A stretch of 64,000 bases of DNA, taken from the NCBI GenBank assembly GCA_029855935.1, contig JAGSHN010000005.1, positions 142,396 through 206,395 of the forward strand. Reading direction: 5' to 3'. This stretch comes from Candidatus Thorarchaeota archaeon. Lineage in GTDB: Archaea; Asgardarchaeota; Thorarchaeia; Thorarchaeales; Thorarchaeaceae. This document shows, in pieces, positions 26,973 to 35,596 of this stretch (within the stretch, counting starts at the first letter, position 1; each line of letters opens with the position of its first letter). Below the pieces are notes generated by a model that saw nothing but the letters and a program-made list of their open reading frames with translations, had not been told where the DNA came from and did no database searches. A program made the translations under genes and the position numbers.

Positions 26973-27359
26973 CTAGTCTGTGCGTCGCCATCGTGCGAGG
27001 AACTCTTTCCGTTCGGAATCGTGTACGTGGACACGTGTAAAACGACCGAGAATCTGAGCAATCTCCTGTGCTAGGAGATGATAACAGAAGTCTAAACGAT
27101 GAGACAGTACTACGTCTTGGTAGAAACTTCGGCAGCTGCAATAGACGTTGGGTATCACCAGGTATTCTCGTTTGGCCCCGAGCACTATCCACCTGCTTGT
27201 TCCACTCGGTCTGAAAATGTAGTGCTGTACTCTATCCTCTTCCACTGCTCGAGCCGCACGAATGAATCTATTGCCATATTGATTGGTGAGAACTTCCACT
27301 GTCCTATTGTTAATACCGTTTGACCTGATCAGTTCAATCTCAGACTCGCTAAGGACCAT
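26973..27359 (-). CDS. SWIM zinc-finger protein, Sws1/ZSWIM7-like
   Basis: A 128-residue protein with one SWIM finger: CSC, then 15 residues, then CYHLLA. This is exactly the C-x-C...C-x-H-x-x-A form of the Sws1 (ZSWIM7) branch, which in eukaryotes joins Rad51 paralogues in the Shu complex. The N-terminal part has strands and a helix (EVLTNQYGNRFIRAARAV) and no other domain. A role with RadA/RadB in recombination is inferred from the family. ATG 27359 is nearly leaderless relative to the TATA element at 27387, which it shares with the divergent phosphoesterase. Confidence 0.68.
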   Translation of the reverse strand: MVLSESEIELIRSNGINNRTVEVLTNQYGNRFIRAARAVEEDRVQHYIFRPSGTSRWIVLGAKREYLVIPNVYCSCRSFYQDVVLSHRLDFCYHLLAQEIAQILGRFTRVHVHDSERKEFLARWRRTD

Positions 27360-27386
27360 CCTTGGTCAATAGGTCATTACAGCAGC

Positions 27387-27396
27387 GGTTAAAACA
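27387..27396. promoter_or_regulatory. Bidirectional TATA element, SWIM gene / phosphoesterase
   Basis: GGTTAAAACA lies between divergent genes whose ATGs are 62 nt apart. A 26-nt spacing predicts starts at about 27417 and 27366, giving nearly leaderless messages both ways (ATGs at 27422 and 27359). Confidence 0.5.
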
Positions 27397-27421
27397 TTGT
27401 GCCCTCTCAGATGACGGTGAA

Positions 27422-28252
27422 ATGGAGATCATTCTTGAGAGACGTGGAATGATTCTATCGTCCGGTGACCGATCGTCACTTCTTGTCGCAGACCTACACC
27501 TGGGACTCCACAGAGAACTTGAAACTAGGACTGGTGCTGTCTTCGACTCAGAGCAGGAGGCCATCACACACGATATTGAGAAACTCATCAGGCGATACAG
27601 AGTGGATAATCTGTGGATTGTAGGCGATCTGAAACACTCCATTGGAGTTGACACGGGATACAACTGGAGCGAGATTCCCAAGTTCCTAGACAGACTCAGT
27701 AGCAGGGTGAACGTCACGATACTTCCAGGCAACCACGATGGCGAGATTCGCGCACTAGTTCCAAGGAGAGTTGTAATAGGCGACGCTAGGGGGTGTACGG
27801 TCTGGCGCGGGGAACTGGTAATAGCCGCCGTTCATGGTCATGCTTGGCCCTCACCAGAGGTGCTGAGCGCAGATGTCATTGTGATGGGACATAATCATCC
27901 AGCCATTCGTATCATCCATGAAGTTCCCCTCGGCAGTGGCGGACGAGTTAGAAGGAGAGGAATGCCAGTTCCTGTCTTTCTGAAGATGCCATTGAGCAGG
28001 CAATGCGTCGCAAGGCACGCGAGGATGAACTCAAGAACCGAGAGACGCGGAGAGGCAGTATTGTTCGTCATGCCAAGTTTCAATCCGCTCGCAGCAGGTG
28101 TAAACATAGGCAGAGCGGATGCGAAACTACGCGGACCTATGATAGAGAGCGGATGTGCTGACAAGTCCCAAGCGGACGTATACAGCGAGAACGGAGTATT
28201 CCTGGGAGATCTGGCGAGTCTATCAGAGAGAACTAACGAAAGCATTAAATGA
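27422..28252 (+). CDS. Calcineurin-like metallophosphoesterase (COG1407 type)
   Basis: Two-metal phosphoesterase, predicted to act on nucleic acid ends or nucleotides. The 276-residue protein shows the blocks in order: LLVADLHLGLH (D-x-H), IVGDLKHS (GD), LPGNHDG (GNHD), AAVHGHAW (H-G-H) and VMGHNHPAI (GHNH). ATG 27422 is the first good start; the frame also opens at 27362. This family is often paired with Lhr helicase, and lhr is 2.3 kb upstream on the same strand. The tRNA-Pro TATA box overlaps its stop codon. Confidence 0.85.
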   Translation: MEIILERRGMILSSGDRSSLLVADLHLGLHRELETRTGAVFDSEQEAITHDIEKLIRRYRVDNLWIVGDLKHSIGVDTGYNWSEIPKFLDRLSSRVNVTILPGNHDGEIRALVPRRVVIGDARGCTVWRGELVIAAVHGHAWPSPEVLSADVIVMGHNHPAIRIIHEVPLGSGGRVRRRGMPVPVFLKMPLSRQCVARHARMNSRTERRGEAVLFVMPSFNPLAAGVNIGRADAKLRGPMIESGCADKSQADVYSENGVFLGDLASLSERTNESIK

Positions 28253-28277
28253 CTCCAGAGGCGGAATTGAGATTGAT

Positions 28278-28351
28278 GGGTCGGTGGTCTAGCTTGGTAT
28301 GATTCTTGGTTCGGGACCAAGAGGTCGCGAGTTCAAATCTCGTCCGGCCCA
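28278..28351 (+). tRNA. tRNA-Pro (anticodon CGG)
   Basis: Intronless cloverleaf. Acceptor GGGTCGG pairs with CCGGCCC (one G-T pair); anticodon stem CTTGG/CCAAG holds loop TTCGGGA with anticodon CGG; T-arm GCGAG TTCAAAT CTCGT. Discriminator A is followed by an encoded CCA (28352-28354). A TATA-like GCATTAAATG at about 28243-28252 overlaps the end of the upstream gene. Confidence 0.93.
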
Positions 28352-28423
28352 CCACCGACCCACCGTCTTCTGCTAGAGCATAGCTCGGAAACATTGACAC
28401 TGTCTTCGGGGGGGAATTACACA

Positions 28424-28900
28424 TCACTGTTGTGCCGATTTGATTGCGTGGAGAAGAACGGACGCCGTTGCGGCCGGACCAATATCGATCTGGGAGTCAA
28501 TGCTTACACACTCGCCAAGGTCCATCTCTCGCCTTGAGAATGAACTGGTACTGCCGGACAGGGTTATCATAACACGCTCACCGTTTGTTACCTGCCGCGA
28601 CAAATCGTGCAGATTCACACGATTCTTCGTCAACATTGGGGAAACCAGCATCAGAGGACGCGCTACGCCCAACAGTTCGATGGCATCTGACAAGTCTGGC
28701 AAGACGATGAATCTACCGTTCATCTTCAGAGCAAGTTTGTTCGCATCTGGAACACCGCTCTGGGCAGCAGCACCCTCCGGTTTCGATACTATGAATGTTG
28801 GAAAACCCATCCCGTACACAACTTGGGCAGTGTCTACGACTTTGCTGACGGAGTGGACATTGTGGAGTACGACGAATACGTTATCAAACTTATGAAACAT
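28424..28900 (-). CDS. Conserved archaeal protein, SPOUT-like (COG4080 type)
   Basis: A 158-residue protein: VFVVLHNVHSVSK at the start, a GMGFPTFIVSKPEG turn, VLPDLSDAIELL, and late VMITLSGSTSS and SIDSQIDIGPAATAS. The pattern recalls archaeal proteins once labelled RecB-family nucleases and later placed near the SPOUT RNA methyltransferases; the identification is from memory. ATG 28900 has a strong AGGAGGT 8 nt upstream. It overlaps the end of the DNA methyltransferase gene by 11 nt, so the two are one operon. Confidence 0.5.
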   Translation of the reverse strand: MFHKFDNVFVVLHNVHSVSKVVDTAQVVYGMGFPTFIVSKPEGAAAQSGVPDANKLALKMNGRFIVLPDLSDAIELLGVARPLMLVSPMLTKNRVNLHDLSRQVTNGERVMITLSGSTSSFSRREMDLGECVSIDSQIDIGPAATASVLLHAIKSAQQ

Positions 28901-29852
28901 GAACCTGAACCTCCTGTGCAATCAGATGGGAGATCAGAGGTGGAACACTCTCTCCAACTTGATTGTATTGGCTTTCAATCGGGCCTACAAACTGGTAGTC
29001 ATCAGGATAACTCATCAGTCTTGCGTGTTCTCTCACAGTGAGTAATCGGTGCTCATATGGATGTATGTATCGTGAGAGACCGTTGACAGATGTTGCGACT
29101 TGATTTGGATGAAGACGTACCCAGTTGGGGATGGTCCGTCCACGAGATCGAAAGTACCGAATTCCTTGACCCCAACGAGTCTTACGTACGAGCTTCTCTC
29201 GCGACGGGGGCAGCAGGCGCAGCTGATGATTCGGAACATCGTTCGCTTGAGGTGAGAACAGAGCATCAAGACCTAATGGTGGTAAGTCGCCGATGGCCTC
29301 CTCAACAACTGGGGCACGACGACGAGGCAGATGCAGTCGAATGTTGCTGATGAATAGCCTCAGCCTGCGAGACGGGTTCCCGTGCTCTTCAGCCCGGATC
29401 AGATTGAAGTTGACGTTGCTGATACCAGCCCGCTCCATCTCCTCCAGCACTATGTCTCGGCCACCTGCACGAAGCAGAGCTGCTACGTTCTCGATAACAT
29501 AGACCTGTGGCTCTAGGTCGCCGATGAGCCGAATCGCATCGAGGAGTAGTCGCGCTGTCCCCTCGCCATAGACCCGCTCGATTGCAGGGCGCTCACTAGT
29601 CGGGTTGGCCAAACTGAACTCCTCACATGGGGGAGAGGCGATGACTATATCCGGTCGACCTCCAAGGAACCGTTCAATAGTCAGGGAGTGAAGGGCGCGG
29701 ATATCGTGTAGCAGCACCGTTGCCTGCGGATTATTCAACTGGTAGGTTGCAAGAGCGAACGAATCCACATCTATTGCAAGATGATGCGTTGCAAGATGGG
29801 CGAATCCCTGTGAGAAGCCTCCAGCGCCGCAGAAGAGGTCAACAATCTTCAT
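28890..29852 (-). CDS. Solitary DNA (cytosine-C5) methyltransferase
   Basis: SAM-dependent C5-methyltransferase. The 320-residue protein has motif I DLFCGAGGFSQGF at the very start, motif IV SPPCEEFS with the catalytic Cys, motif VI VIENV, motif VIII region RRLRLFI, a target-recognition region around 215-260, and motifs IX-X (LTVREHARLMSYPDDY, YNQVGESVPP). All motifs are intact, so it should be active. No restriction endonuclease or Vsr gene is adjacent, which points to an orphan methylase. ATG 29852 follows GGTGA by 5 nt; the frame extends to 29879. Confidence 0.92.
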   Translation of the reverse strand: MKIVDLFCGAGGFSQGFAHLATHHLAIDVDSFALATYQLNNPQATVLLHDIRALHSLTIERFLGGRPDIVIASPPCEEFSLANPTSERPAIERVYGEGTARLLLDAIRLIGDLEPQVYVIENVAALLRAGGRDIVLEEMERAGISNVNFNLIRAEEHGNPSRRLRLFISNIRLHLPRRRAPVVEEAIGDLPPLGLDALFSPQANDVPNHQLRLLPPSREKLVRKTRWGQGIRYFRSRGRTIPNWVRLHPNQVATSVNGLSRYIHPYEHRLLTVREHARLMSYPDDYQFVGPIESQYNQVGESVPPLISHLIAQEVQVHVS

Positions 29853-29964
29853 GCTCGTCACCGGGTCGGAACCAGGCAATAGAAACCTATCGGTTGATGA
29901 TTAACCAAGAAGAGTTCAAACAGGTGTGCTAGGCAGCTGTCGACGGAAGAGTTCAAATGGAACG

Positions 29965-30948
29965 ATGAACAACAGACCGCTCACACCGCAACAAGAGAGT
30001 GAGAGAATGGGCACCGGAACAGGAAAGGGCAAGACCATTCTGTTTGGTGAGCACTTTGTCGTATACGGATATCCAGCACTAGCTGCAGGAATTGCAGCTG
30101 AAACTGTTGCTGTTGTGACGAGAAAGGAAGAGCCCGGCTGGACGCTTGACGATCAGAGACCCGAGATGCCGGGCTACAAGAAGGAGAAAGCCGAAGAGCA
30201 GCGCATCTCGATAGAAAACGTCCTGCGATTCTGTGGAATTGATGTGTCAAAACAGGGCATTCACATAGAGTTTGGTGGTAATCTCGTTTGTGCCTCAGGA
30301 ATAGGTGCGAGTGCGGCAAGCTGCGTTGCACTTGCACGTGCACTGAATGACGAGTTTGGACTGGGCTTCGACGACGAGAAGATAAATGAGGCTGCATACG
30401 AGGGGGAGAAAGGCTATCATGGGACCCCCTCGGGGATAGACAATACCGCATCGACATTTGGCGGACTTGTGTGGTATGTGCGGAATTTGGAGGGCGGACC
30501 ACCAACCTTTGAGAGAATCAAACTATCAAGGGGAGTAGACCTCGTCATTGCGGCAACGGGACTGACTGCTAGTACGAGGGAAGTGGTGGGTGATGTTAGA
30601 AGGAAGAAGGAGAGTAACCCTGAATGGTTCAAGGAGATAGTGACGGAGTATGATGGACTCGTCAGATCGGCTAGGGAGGCCCTCATCGCCCTCGACCTCA
30701 AGAAGGTGGGAGAACTGATGAACAGAAACCACGAACTGCTACAGGAACTGACAGTTTCCTGCGAGGAGCTAGACAATCTTGTGGGCATAGCACGAGAGAA
30801 CGGTGCTCTGGGGGCAAAGCTTACGGGAACGGGACGAGGGGGGAATATGATAGCGCTGGCAGAAAGCCCACAGGCGGCACAAGACATCGGGGAGGCCTTG
30901 AAAAGGGGAGGTGCTGCTGCTGTGTGGATAACATCGTTTGGACTATGA
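29965..30948 (+). CDS. mvk: Mevalonate kinase
   Basis: Phosphorylates mevalonate to mevalonate 5-phosphate, the branch point of archaeal isoprenoid synthesis. GHMP-kinase motifs are complete: KTILFGEHFVVYG at the N-terminus, CASGIGASAASCVALA (ATP loop), GTPSGIDNTAS with the catalytic Asp, and AKLTGTGRGGNM near the C-terminus. ATG 29965 gives 327 residues; ATG 30007 (MGTGTGKG) is an equally good start by family length. It heads a four-gene cluster encoding the following steps of the modified archaeal route. Confidence 0.92.
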   Translation: MNNRPLTPQQESERMGTGTGKGKTILFGEHFVVYGYPALAAGIAAETVAVVTRKEEPGWTLDDQRPEMPGYKKEKAEEQRISIENVLRFCGIDVSKQGIHIEFGGNLVCASGIGASAASCVALARALNDEFGLGFDDEKINEAAYEGEKGYHGTPSGIDNTASTFGGLVWYVRNLEGGPPTFERIKLSRGVDLVIAATGLTASTREVVGDVRRKKESNPEWFKEIVTEYDGLVRSAREALIALDLKKVGELMNRNHELLQELTVSCEELDNLVGIARENGALGAKLTGTGRGGNMIALAESPQAAQDIGEALKRGGAAAVWITSFGL

Positions 30949-30975
30949 GAACTAATCAAGAGGAGGTAGAGAACG

Positions 30976-32283
30976 GTGATTCTGGAGGAATACGTCAACA
31001 CCCAACGAAATGATGGCAGACTCAGAGTGGTAAGAAAAGAGGTTTCCAAGAACTTGGAGGCCGCGGGAGTTCTAAGTGCAATGGAGCCTACTCCAATTCT
31101 CTTCGAAAACATAGCGGAGTCCGAATTCAGGGTTGTGGGAAACCTCTTCTGCACGAAGATGCAGATAGCAGACTACTTCGGCATCTCGGTTCAGGACATC
31201 ATCCCCATCCTCACCGCAGCGATTGAGAAGAGAAGCCCACCAGAGGTCACGGACAATGCACCATGTCAAGAGGTTGTGAGAGAGCACGTCGACCTGAATG
31301 AGCTGCCGATACTCGTGCACAATGAGGTTGATGGTGGGCCGTACATCTCGTCGGGCGTGATGGTGGCATCCGACCCGGAGTATGGTCAGAACCTGGACTT
31401 CCACAGAGCCATGCAATTTGACAAAGACAAGATGGTGATTCGTGTTGTCCGTGGGCGCGACTTTCACAAGTTCCTACAGAAGAATGGAGAACTTGATGTG
31501 GCACTTTGTGTTGGAAACACTCCAGAGGTTCTCATCGCGGCCGCAACGTCGGTAGAAACTGGCATCAACGAGCTTGAGATTGCGAATGCGCTTCGGCCAA
31601 TTCAGGTCACAAAGGCCAAGCTCTCAGACCTGTTGATTCCTGCCGACTGTGAGTTCGTTCTCGAGGGGCGGGTCTTTCTTGAGGAGCTTCACGACGAAGG
31701 ACCATTCATTGACCTCACAGAAACTGTCGATGTAGTCCGACAGGAACCGGTCTTTGAAGTCAGGAAGATAACTCATAGGAAGACGGCCATCTGGCAGGCT
31801 CTGCTCCCAGGTAAGCTGGAGCACAAGATCCTGATGGGAATGCCACGTGAGCCCACAATATTCAGAAAGGTCAGGGAGAGAAACGTGGAGGTTCTCGACG
31901 TGTACATCACACCGGGAGGCGCGAGCTGGCTCCATGTCGCTGTCAAAATAAGAAAGCACAATGAGGATGACGGGCTGAGAGCCGTCCAGGCTGCATTTGA
32001 GGGCCATAAGAGCGCAAAGCATGTCTGGGTGTACGACGATGATATAGACATCTATGATGAGCGTGAGCGTGAGTGGGCCATGGCAACTAGGTTTCAGGCC
32101 GATGAGGACCTTCTGATCAAAGACAGGGAGCCCGGTAGCTCTCTCGACCCCAGCGCCGAGCCGGGCACCAAGATGACGACCAAGGTGGGATTTGACTGTA
32201 CAAAGCCCCTTGTCACAAAGGGCAAGAGCTTTGACAAGGCGAAATTCCCTGTCGTTGATGTTGATAAGTATCTGGGTGAGTGA
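30976..32283 (+). CDS. UbiD-family decarboxylase, probable anhydromevalonate phosphate decarboxylase
   Basis: Prenylated-FMN-dependent decarboxylase. The 435-residue protein has UbiD-family features: the VHNEVDGGPYISSG region, the basic and acidic residues around FLEELHDEGPFIDLTE, and GKLEHKILMGMPREPTIF. UbiD proteins have many substrates; here the placement between mevalonate kinase and aconitase X points to decarboxylation of trans-anhydromevalonate 5-phosphate to isopentenyl phosphate. GTG 30976 is preceded by GGAGG at 9 nt. Only 1 nt separates its stop from the next gene. A UbiX-type flavin prenyltransferase is not in the window. Confidence 0.85.
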   Translation: MILEEYVNTQRNDGRLRVVRKEVSKNLEAAGVLSAMEPTPILFENIAESEFRVVGNLFCTKMQIADYFGISVQDIIPILTAAIEKRSPPEVTDNAPCQEVVREHVDLNELPILVHNEVDGGPYISSGVMVASDPEYGQNLDFHRAMQFDKDKMVIRVVRGRDFHKFLQKNGELDVALCVGNTPEVLIAAATSVETGINELEIANALRPIQVTKAKLSDLLIPADCEFVLEGRVFLEELHDEGPFIDLTETVDVVRQEPVFEVRKITHRKTAIWQALLPGKLEHKILMGMPREPTIFRKVRERNVEVLDVYITPGGASWLHVAVKIRKHNEDDGLRAVQAAFEGHKSAKHVWVYDDDIDIYDEREREWAMATRFQADEDLLIKDREPGSSLDPSAEPGTKMTTKVGFDCTKPLVTKGKSFDKAKFPVVDVDKYLGE

Positions 32284-32284
32284 A

Positions 32285-33472
32285 ATGGGACTCGAACTGA
32301 CGAGAGAAGAACAAGAGATGCTGGACGGGAAACACGGCAAGGCAACCCAGAAAGCAATGGAGATTATCACAACACTGGGAGAAATATATGGTGCAGAGAA
32401 ACTGATTCCGGTTTCAAGCGTGCAGATTGCGGGTGTCTCATATCACAACCTCGGAGAGGCTGGGCTTGAGTATCTCGCGGAGATGGCGGAGGACGGAAGG
32501 GTGCGCGTTCTGACCACTCTCAATCCAGCAGGTATGGACCTGACCGAGTGGAAAAAACATGGAATTCCCGAGGACTTTGCCAAGAATCAGCAACGAGTGG
32601 TCGAAGCATTTGCAAGGATGGGGGTCATAACTACCTGCACCTGCACCCCCTATCTGATTGGCAACCTTCCGCACTACGGTGAACACATAGCTTGGGCCGA
32701 GTCCTCTGCGGTCTGCTTTGCTAACTCGATTATCGGAGCACGAACGAATCGCGAGGGCGGTCCCAGCGCTCTCGCCGCGGCACTCACTGGACGGACAGCG
32801 GAATACGGACTTCATCTCGATGAAAACAGGAATGCACAAGTGAGATACATTGTGGAGGCCGACCTTGAAAACACGGACGACTTTGGTCTGCTGGGAAAGG
32901 TGATAGGTGACCGTACCAAGAAGAGGGTGCCATATATAGTCGGCATAGAGAGTGCGACCACTGAGGAATTGAAGTCTCTCTGTGCATCCATTGCGACATA
33001 CGGCGGTCTGGGCATATTTCACATCGAGGGCATAACGCCCAACCGAACACCAATCCCTGAAGAAACAGAAACGGTCACTCAAGAAGATCTGGAGCAGGCG
33101 AGGGACGAACTCGACGACCGGGACGCGGAAATAGACTTCATCAGCATTGGATGCCCTCACGCCAGCATAAAGGAGATAGTGAGGGTTGCTGAACTCCTGA
33201 AGGGGAAAAAGATTGCTGAGGGGAAGACTGTCTGGATAACCACTGCAAGGCCAACAAAGGATCTTGCCATCAAGATGGGATACTATGACATCATAGAACA
33301 GGCAGGAGCATTCCTTGTCAGCGATGCTTGCTGTGCAGTGGCCCCGCTCAAGGGCAGGTTCAAGGGCCTGATGACGGACTCCGCCAAGGCTTGCTTCTAT
33401 GCCAGAGGCAAGAACAAGTTCAGGACCGAGATTCGGACTGTGGAGGAATGCATCAGGGAGGCGACATCATGA
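32285..33472 (+). CDS. Aconitase X large subunit, probable phosphomevalonate dehydratase
   Basis: Catalytic subunit of an aconitase-X enzyme that dehydrates mevalonate 5-phosphate to trans-anhydromevalonate 5-phosphate. The 395-residue protein has conserved cysteines for a 4Fe-4S cluster: CTCTPYL near residue 118, SIGCPHAS near 286 and SDACCAVAPL near 350. It also has LNPAGMDL and EGGPSALAAALTGR. The next gene encodes the small swivelling subunit and overlaps by 4 nt (ATGA). Aconitase X can also act on hydroxyproline-derived substrates, but the mevalonate neighbours decide the call. The open frame further upstream lies inside the UbiD gene. Confidence 0.87.
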   Translation: MGLELTREEQEMLDGKHGKATQKAMEIITTLGEIYGAEKLIPVSSVQIAGVSYHNLGEAGLEYLAEMAEDGRVRVLTTLNPAGMDLTEWKKHGIPEDFAKNQQRVVEAFARMGVITTCTCTPYLIGNLPHYGEHIAWAESSAVCFANSIIGARTNREGGPSALAAALTGRTAEYGLHLDENRNAQVRYIVEADLENTDDFGLLGKVIGDRTKKRVPYIVGIESATTEELKSLCASIATYGGLGIFHIEGITPNRTPIPEETETVTQEDLEQARDELDDRDAEIDFISIGCPHASIKEIVRVAELLKGKKIAEGKTVWITTARPTKDLAIKMGYYDIIEQAGAFLVSDACCAVAPLKGRFKGLMTDSAKACFYARGKNKFRTEIRTVEECIREATS

Positions 33473-33861
33473 AACTCCAGGGAAGGCGCATATTCAAGGG
33501 AAAAGCAACGGGAGAGGTCCTCGCCACCTCCGAGGACATCTCGTTCTACGGAGGCTGCGATCCGGAAACAGGGGAGATTGTCGAGAAGAACCACCCTCTT
33601 GAGGGGCAGTCCGTTGCGGGGAAAGTTCTGGTATTTCCAACGGGAAAGGGCAGCACAGTCGGATCATACGTTCTGTACGCCCTGAAGAAAGCAGGTAAGG
33701 CCCCTCTTGCAATTATCAATAGGGCGACGGACCCCGTCATTGCCGTCGGATGTATAATAAGTGAGATTCCCGCAGTGGATCAGATAGACATAGACCATCT
33801 CAGGACGGGACAGAGAGTGGAAGTGGATGCAGACAACGGCACCGTCACAATCTTGGACTAG
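33469..33861 (+). CDS. Aconitase X small subunit (swivelling domain)
   Basis: Partner of the large subunit in phosphomevalonate dehydratase. The 130-residue protein is the beta-barrel swivelling domain: GEVLATSEDISFYGG, the loop FPTGKGSTVGSY that closes the active site with the conserved GKGST serine, and PLAIINRATDPVIAVGCIIS. It starts within the stop of the large subunit and ends 4 nt inside the convergent rps2 frame, closing the mevalonate cluster. Confidence 0.88.
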   Translation: MKLQGRRIFKGKATGEVLATSEDISFYGGCDPETGEIVEKNHPLEGQSVAGKVLVFPTGKGSTVGSYVLYALKKAGKAPLAIINRATDPVIAVGCIISEIPAVDQIDIDHLRTGQRVEVDADNGTVTILD

Positions 33862-34493
33862 AGCCGCTGAATCTGCGGCTCAAAGTCCTCCACCGTGAAC
33901 GCCGGCTCTGCATCTTCAGGAATATCCCCGCGTTCGATTAGTACCTGCTTCGTGAGGAGATAGTAGATCAACGCCAGTGCCTTGCGTCCGCGGTTGTTCG
34001 TCGGGATGACTAAATCGACGTTGGTCACCACGTTGTCGGTGTCGCACAGTGCCACAACGGGAACACCGATTTTCGATGCCTCTGTCAGGGCCTGCTGATC
34101 GGTACGCGGGTCTGTCAGTATGACCAGCTCCGGCTCCACGTATACACGAGGACCAGCAATGCTCGGGTTTGTTAGCGTTCCTGGAATGAACCTTGTTGTG
34201 AACGCATTTGCACCCGTGTAGTGCGCGAAGGTTTCCACAGGACGCTTACCATATGCGCGACCCGATACCACCGCGATCTTTGATGGTTCAAACCTTGCAA
34301 TGAACTTGGCAGCAACACGTAGACGCTCATCGGTCTTGCGGACATCCAGAACATAGACGCCCGTTGGTCGCTGACGATAGACGAACTGATCCATATCCTC
34401 TGTCTTCATTGTCGTGCCTATGTGACATCCAGCAGCGAGATAGTTGTCCAGTGATGTCAGCAGGTCAATCTCAGCCATCTCAGTATCACTCAC
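33858..34493 (-). CDS. rps2: Ribosomal protein S2 (uS2)
   Basis: Small-subunit protein of the archaeal/eukaryotic (SA) type: [17 protein letters not shown] at the N-terminus, [42 protein letters not shown], and a C-terminal [10 protein letters not shown] tail. GTG 34493 has GGAGG 9 nt upstream and overlaps the rpoN stop; ATG 34478 is the alternative. It is the last gene of the rpoD-rpl18e-rpl13-rps9-rpoN-rps2 operon. rpoK, usually between rpoN and rps2, is absent. Confidence 0.94.
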   Translation of the reverse strand: MSDTEMAEIDLLTSLDNYLAAGCHIGTTMKTEDMDQFVYRQRPTGVYVLDVRKTDERLRVAAKFIARFEPSKIAVVSGRAYGKRPVETFAHYTGANAFTTRFIPGTLTNPSIAGPRVYVEPELVILTDPRTDQQALTEASKIGVPVVALCDTDNVVTNVDLVIPTNNRGRKALALIYYLLTKQVLIERGDIPEDAEPAFTVEDFEPQIQRL

Positions 34494-34710
34494 TCTGCTT
34501 AGCCTCCTCTGCGCCAATTGTCGCAAACGCCATGAAGCTGTCGATGATGTCAATATGGGCGAGCAACATCCGACGACAGCAGTACCGATGAAGCCCCAGA
34601 TTGTCTAGAACCTCAGCGGGATCAGCTCCCTGTCGGACCTGACGCCGAAACTCTTCATACTTGTCTGCAACAACTTTTCCGCACGTGAAACATCGCACTG
34701 GGATTATCAA
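34486..34710 (-). CDS. rpoN: RNA polymerase subunit N (Rpb10)
   Basis: Small zinc-binding subunit that anchors the D-L platform of RNA polymerase. The protein begins [13 protein letters not shown] and has RYCCRRM, giving the CFTCG/CC zinc site typical of Rpb10. TTG 34710 is the start: it lies 7 nt after GAGGTG and gives the standard family N-terminus, while the upstream ATGs would add unmatched residues. It sits between rps9 and rps2. Confidence 0.93.
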   Translation of the reverse strand: MIIPVRCFTCGKVVADKYEEFRRQVRQGADPAEVLDNLGLHRYCCRRMLLAHIDIIDSFMAFATIGAEEAKQSE

Positions 34711-34728
34711 TCGTTCACACCTCATCAT

Positions 34729-35133
34729 CTACCTGTATGACTTCTGATATCGTGCTCTTGCAGACGGGCCTCCGAACTTCTTGGGCTCGGTTCGACGCGC
34801 GTCACCCACAAGCATCGTACGATCATGCTCGAGCATTCGGGAGCGGGCCTCGTAGTCCTGACTCATCTTGATCAGGCCAGTCGCAATTGCCATTCTCACT
34901 GCATCAGCCTGACTCATAAAACCGCCACCGCGTACCCTGACACGGATGTCGTATTTCTTCCATCCGTCACCAAACAGAAGCAGTGGTTCCATAATCCTCA
35001 GCCTTGCCACCTCGGGCTCAAGTATCTCAAGGGGCTTGCCGTTGATACGGATACGTCCCTTCCCCTCCCGGATTGTGGCCTTAGCCAAGGATGTCTTTCT
35101 CTTTCCTGTAGACACTACGACCCGCACTTTCAC
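34729..35133 (-). CDS. rps9: Ribosomal protein S9 (uS9)
   Basis: Small-subunit protein whose C-terminal tail reaches the P-site tRNA. The 134-residue sequence shows STGKRKTSLAKATI at the start, VRVRGGGFMSQADAVRMAIATGL, and the conserved basic end, GPSARARYQKSYR. GTG 35133 overlaps the rpl13 stop (GTGA) and has GGAGG just before it. Confidence 0.95.
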   Translation of the reverse strand: MKVRVVVSTGKRKTSLAKATIREGKGRIRINGKPLEILEPEVARLRIMEPLLLFGDGWKKYDIRVRVRGGGFMSQADAVRMAIATGLIKMSQDYEARSRMLEHDRTMLVGDARRTEPKKFGGPSARARYQKSYR

Positions 35134-35585
35134 GCCTCCTCCATGGGATTCCTCCAGCCAAGCTCGTGACATAGCTCGCCGACCGTTATGTATTTCCTAG
35201 TCAGACTGGTGTACCGGGCCCCCTCCAGCACGATGGGGTCTATGTCAGCATATTCCTCCGGAACCCCTATGTAGACACGAATCCGCTTGTAAGCAGCCTT
35301 GCCTCTGGGCTTGGGCCAAGGCAACATTCCACGGATGATTCTACGCACCAAAGTATCAGGCCTCTTGGGATGAAAAGGCCCTTTGCGAGGATTGTATGAC
35401 GTACGAATCCGACGCTTGGACTTGTATGCCTTGATCACTGTATACCGGTCGCCCGTTATGATTGCTTTCTCAGCGTTGACGATGACCACAATCTCGCCCA
35501 AGAGCGCAGCCTTTGCCGCCTTGGCCGCAAGGCGCCCTACGACCAGATTCGATGCATCGTACACTTTGACTCGCTGTTCGTTCAT
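35130..35585 (-). CDS. rpl13: Ribosomal protein L13 (uL13)
   Basis: Large-subunit protein: VYDASNLVVGRLAAKAAKAAL, VIVNAEKAIITGD, RKGPFHPKRPDTLVRRIIRGMLP and a C-terminal YITVGELCHELGW. Three ATG codons in tandem follow GAGGTGG; the third (35585) has the best 6-nt spacing. It lies between rpl18e and rps9 in the operon. Confidence 0.94.
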   Translation of the reverse strand: MNEQRVKVYDASNLVVGRLAAKAAKAALLGEIVVIVNAEKAIITGDRYTVIKAYKSKRRIRTSYNPRKGPFHPKRPDTLVRRIIRGMLPWPKPRGKAAYKRIRVYIGVPEEYADIDPIVLEGARYTSLTRKYITVGELCHELGWRNPMEEA

Positions 35586-35596
35586 CATCATCCACC

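Noticed and set aside
26803..27192. 129-codon minus-strand frame
   Set aside because: It overlaps the SWIM gene in another frame and the start of the OST48-like gene, and has no coherent protein features.
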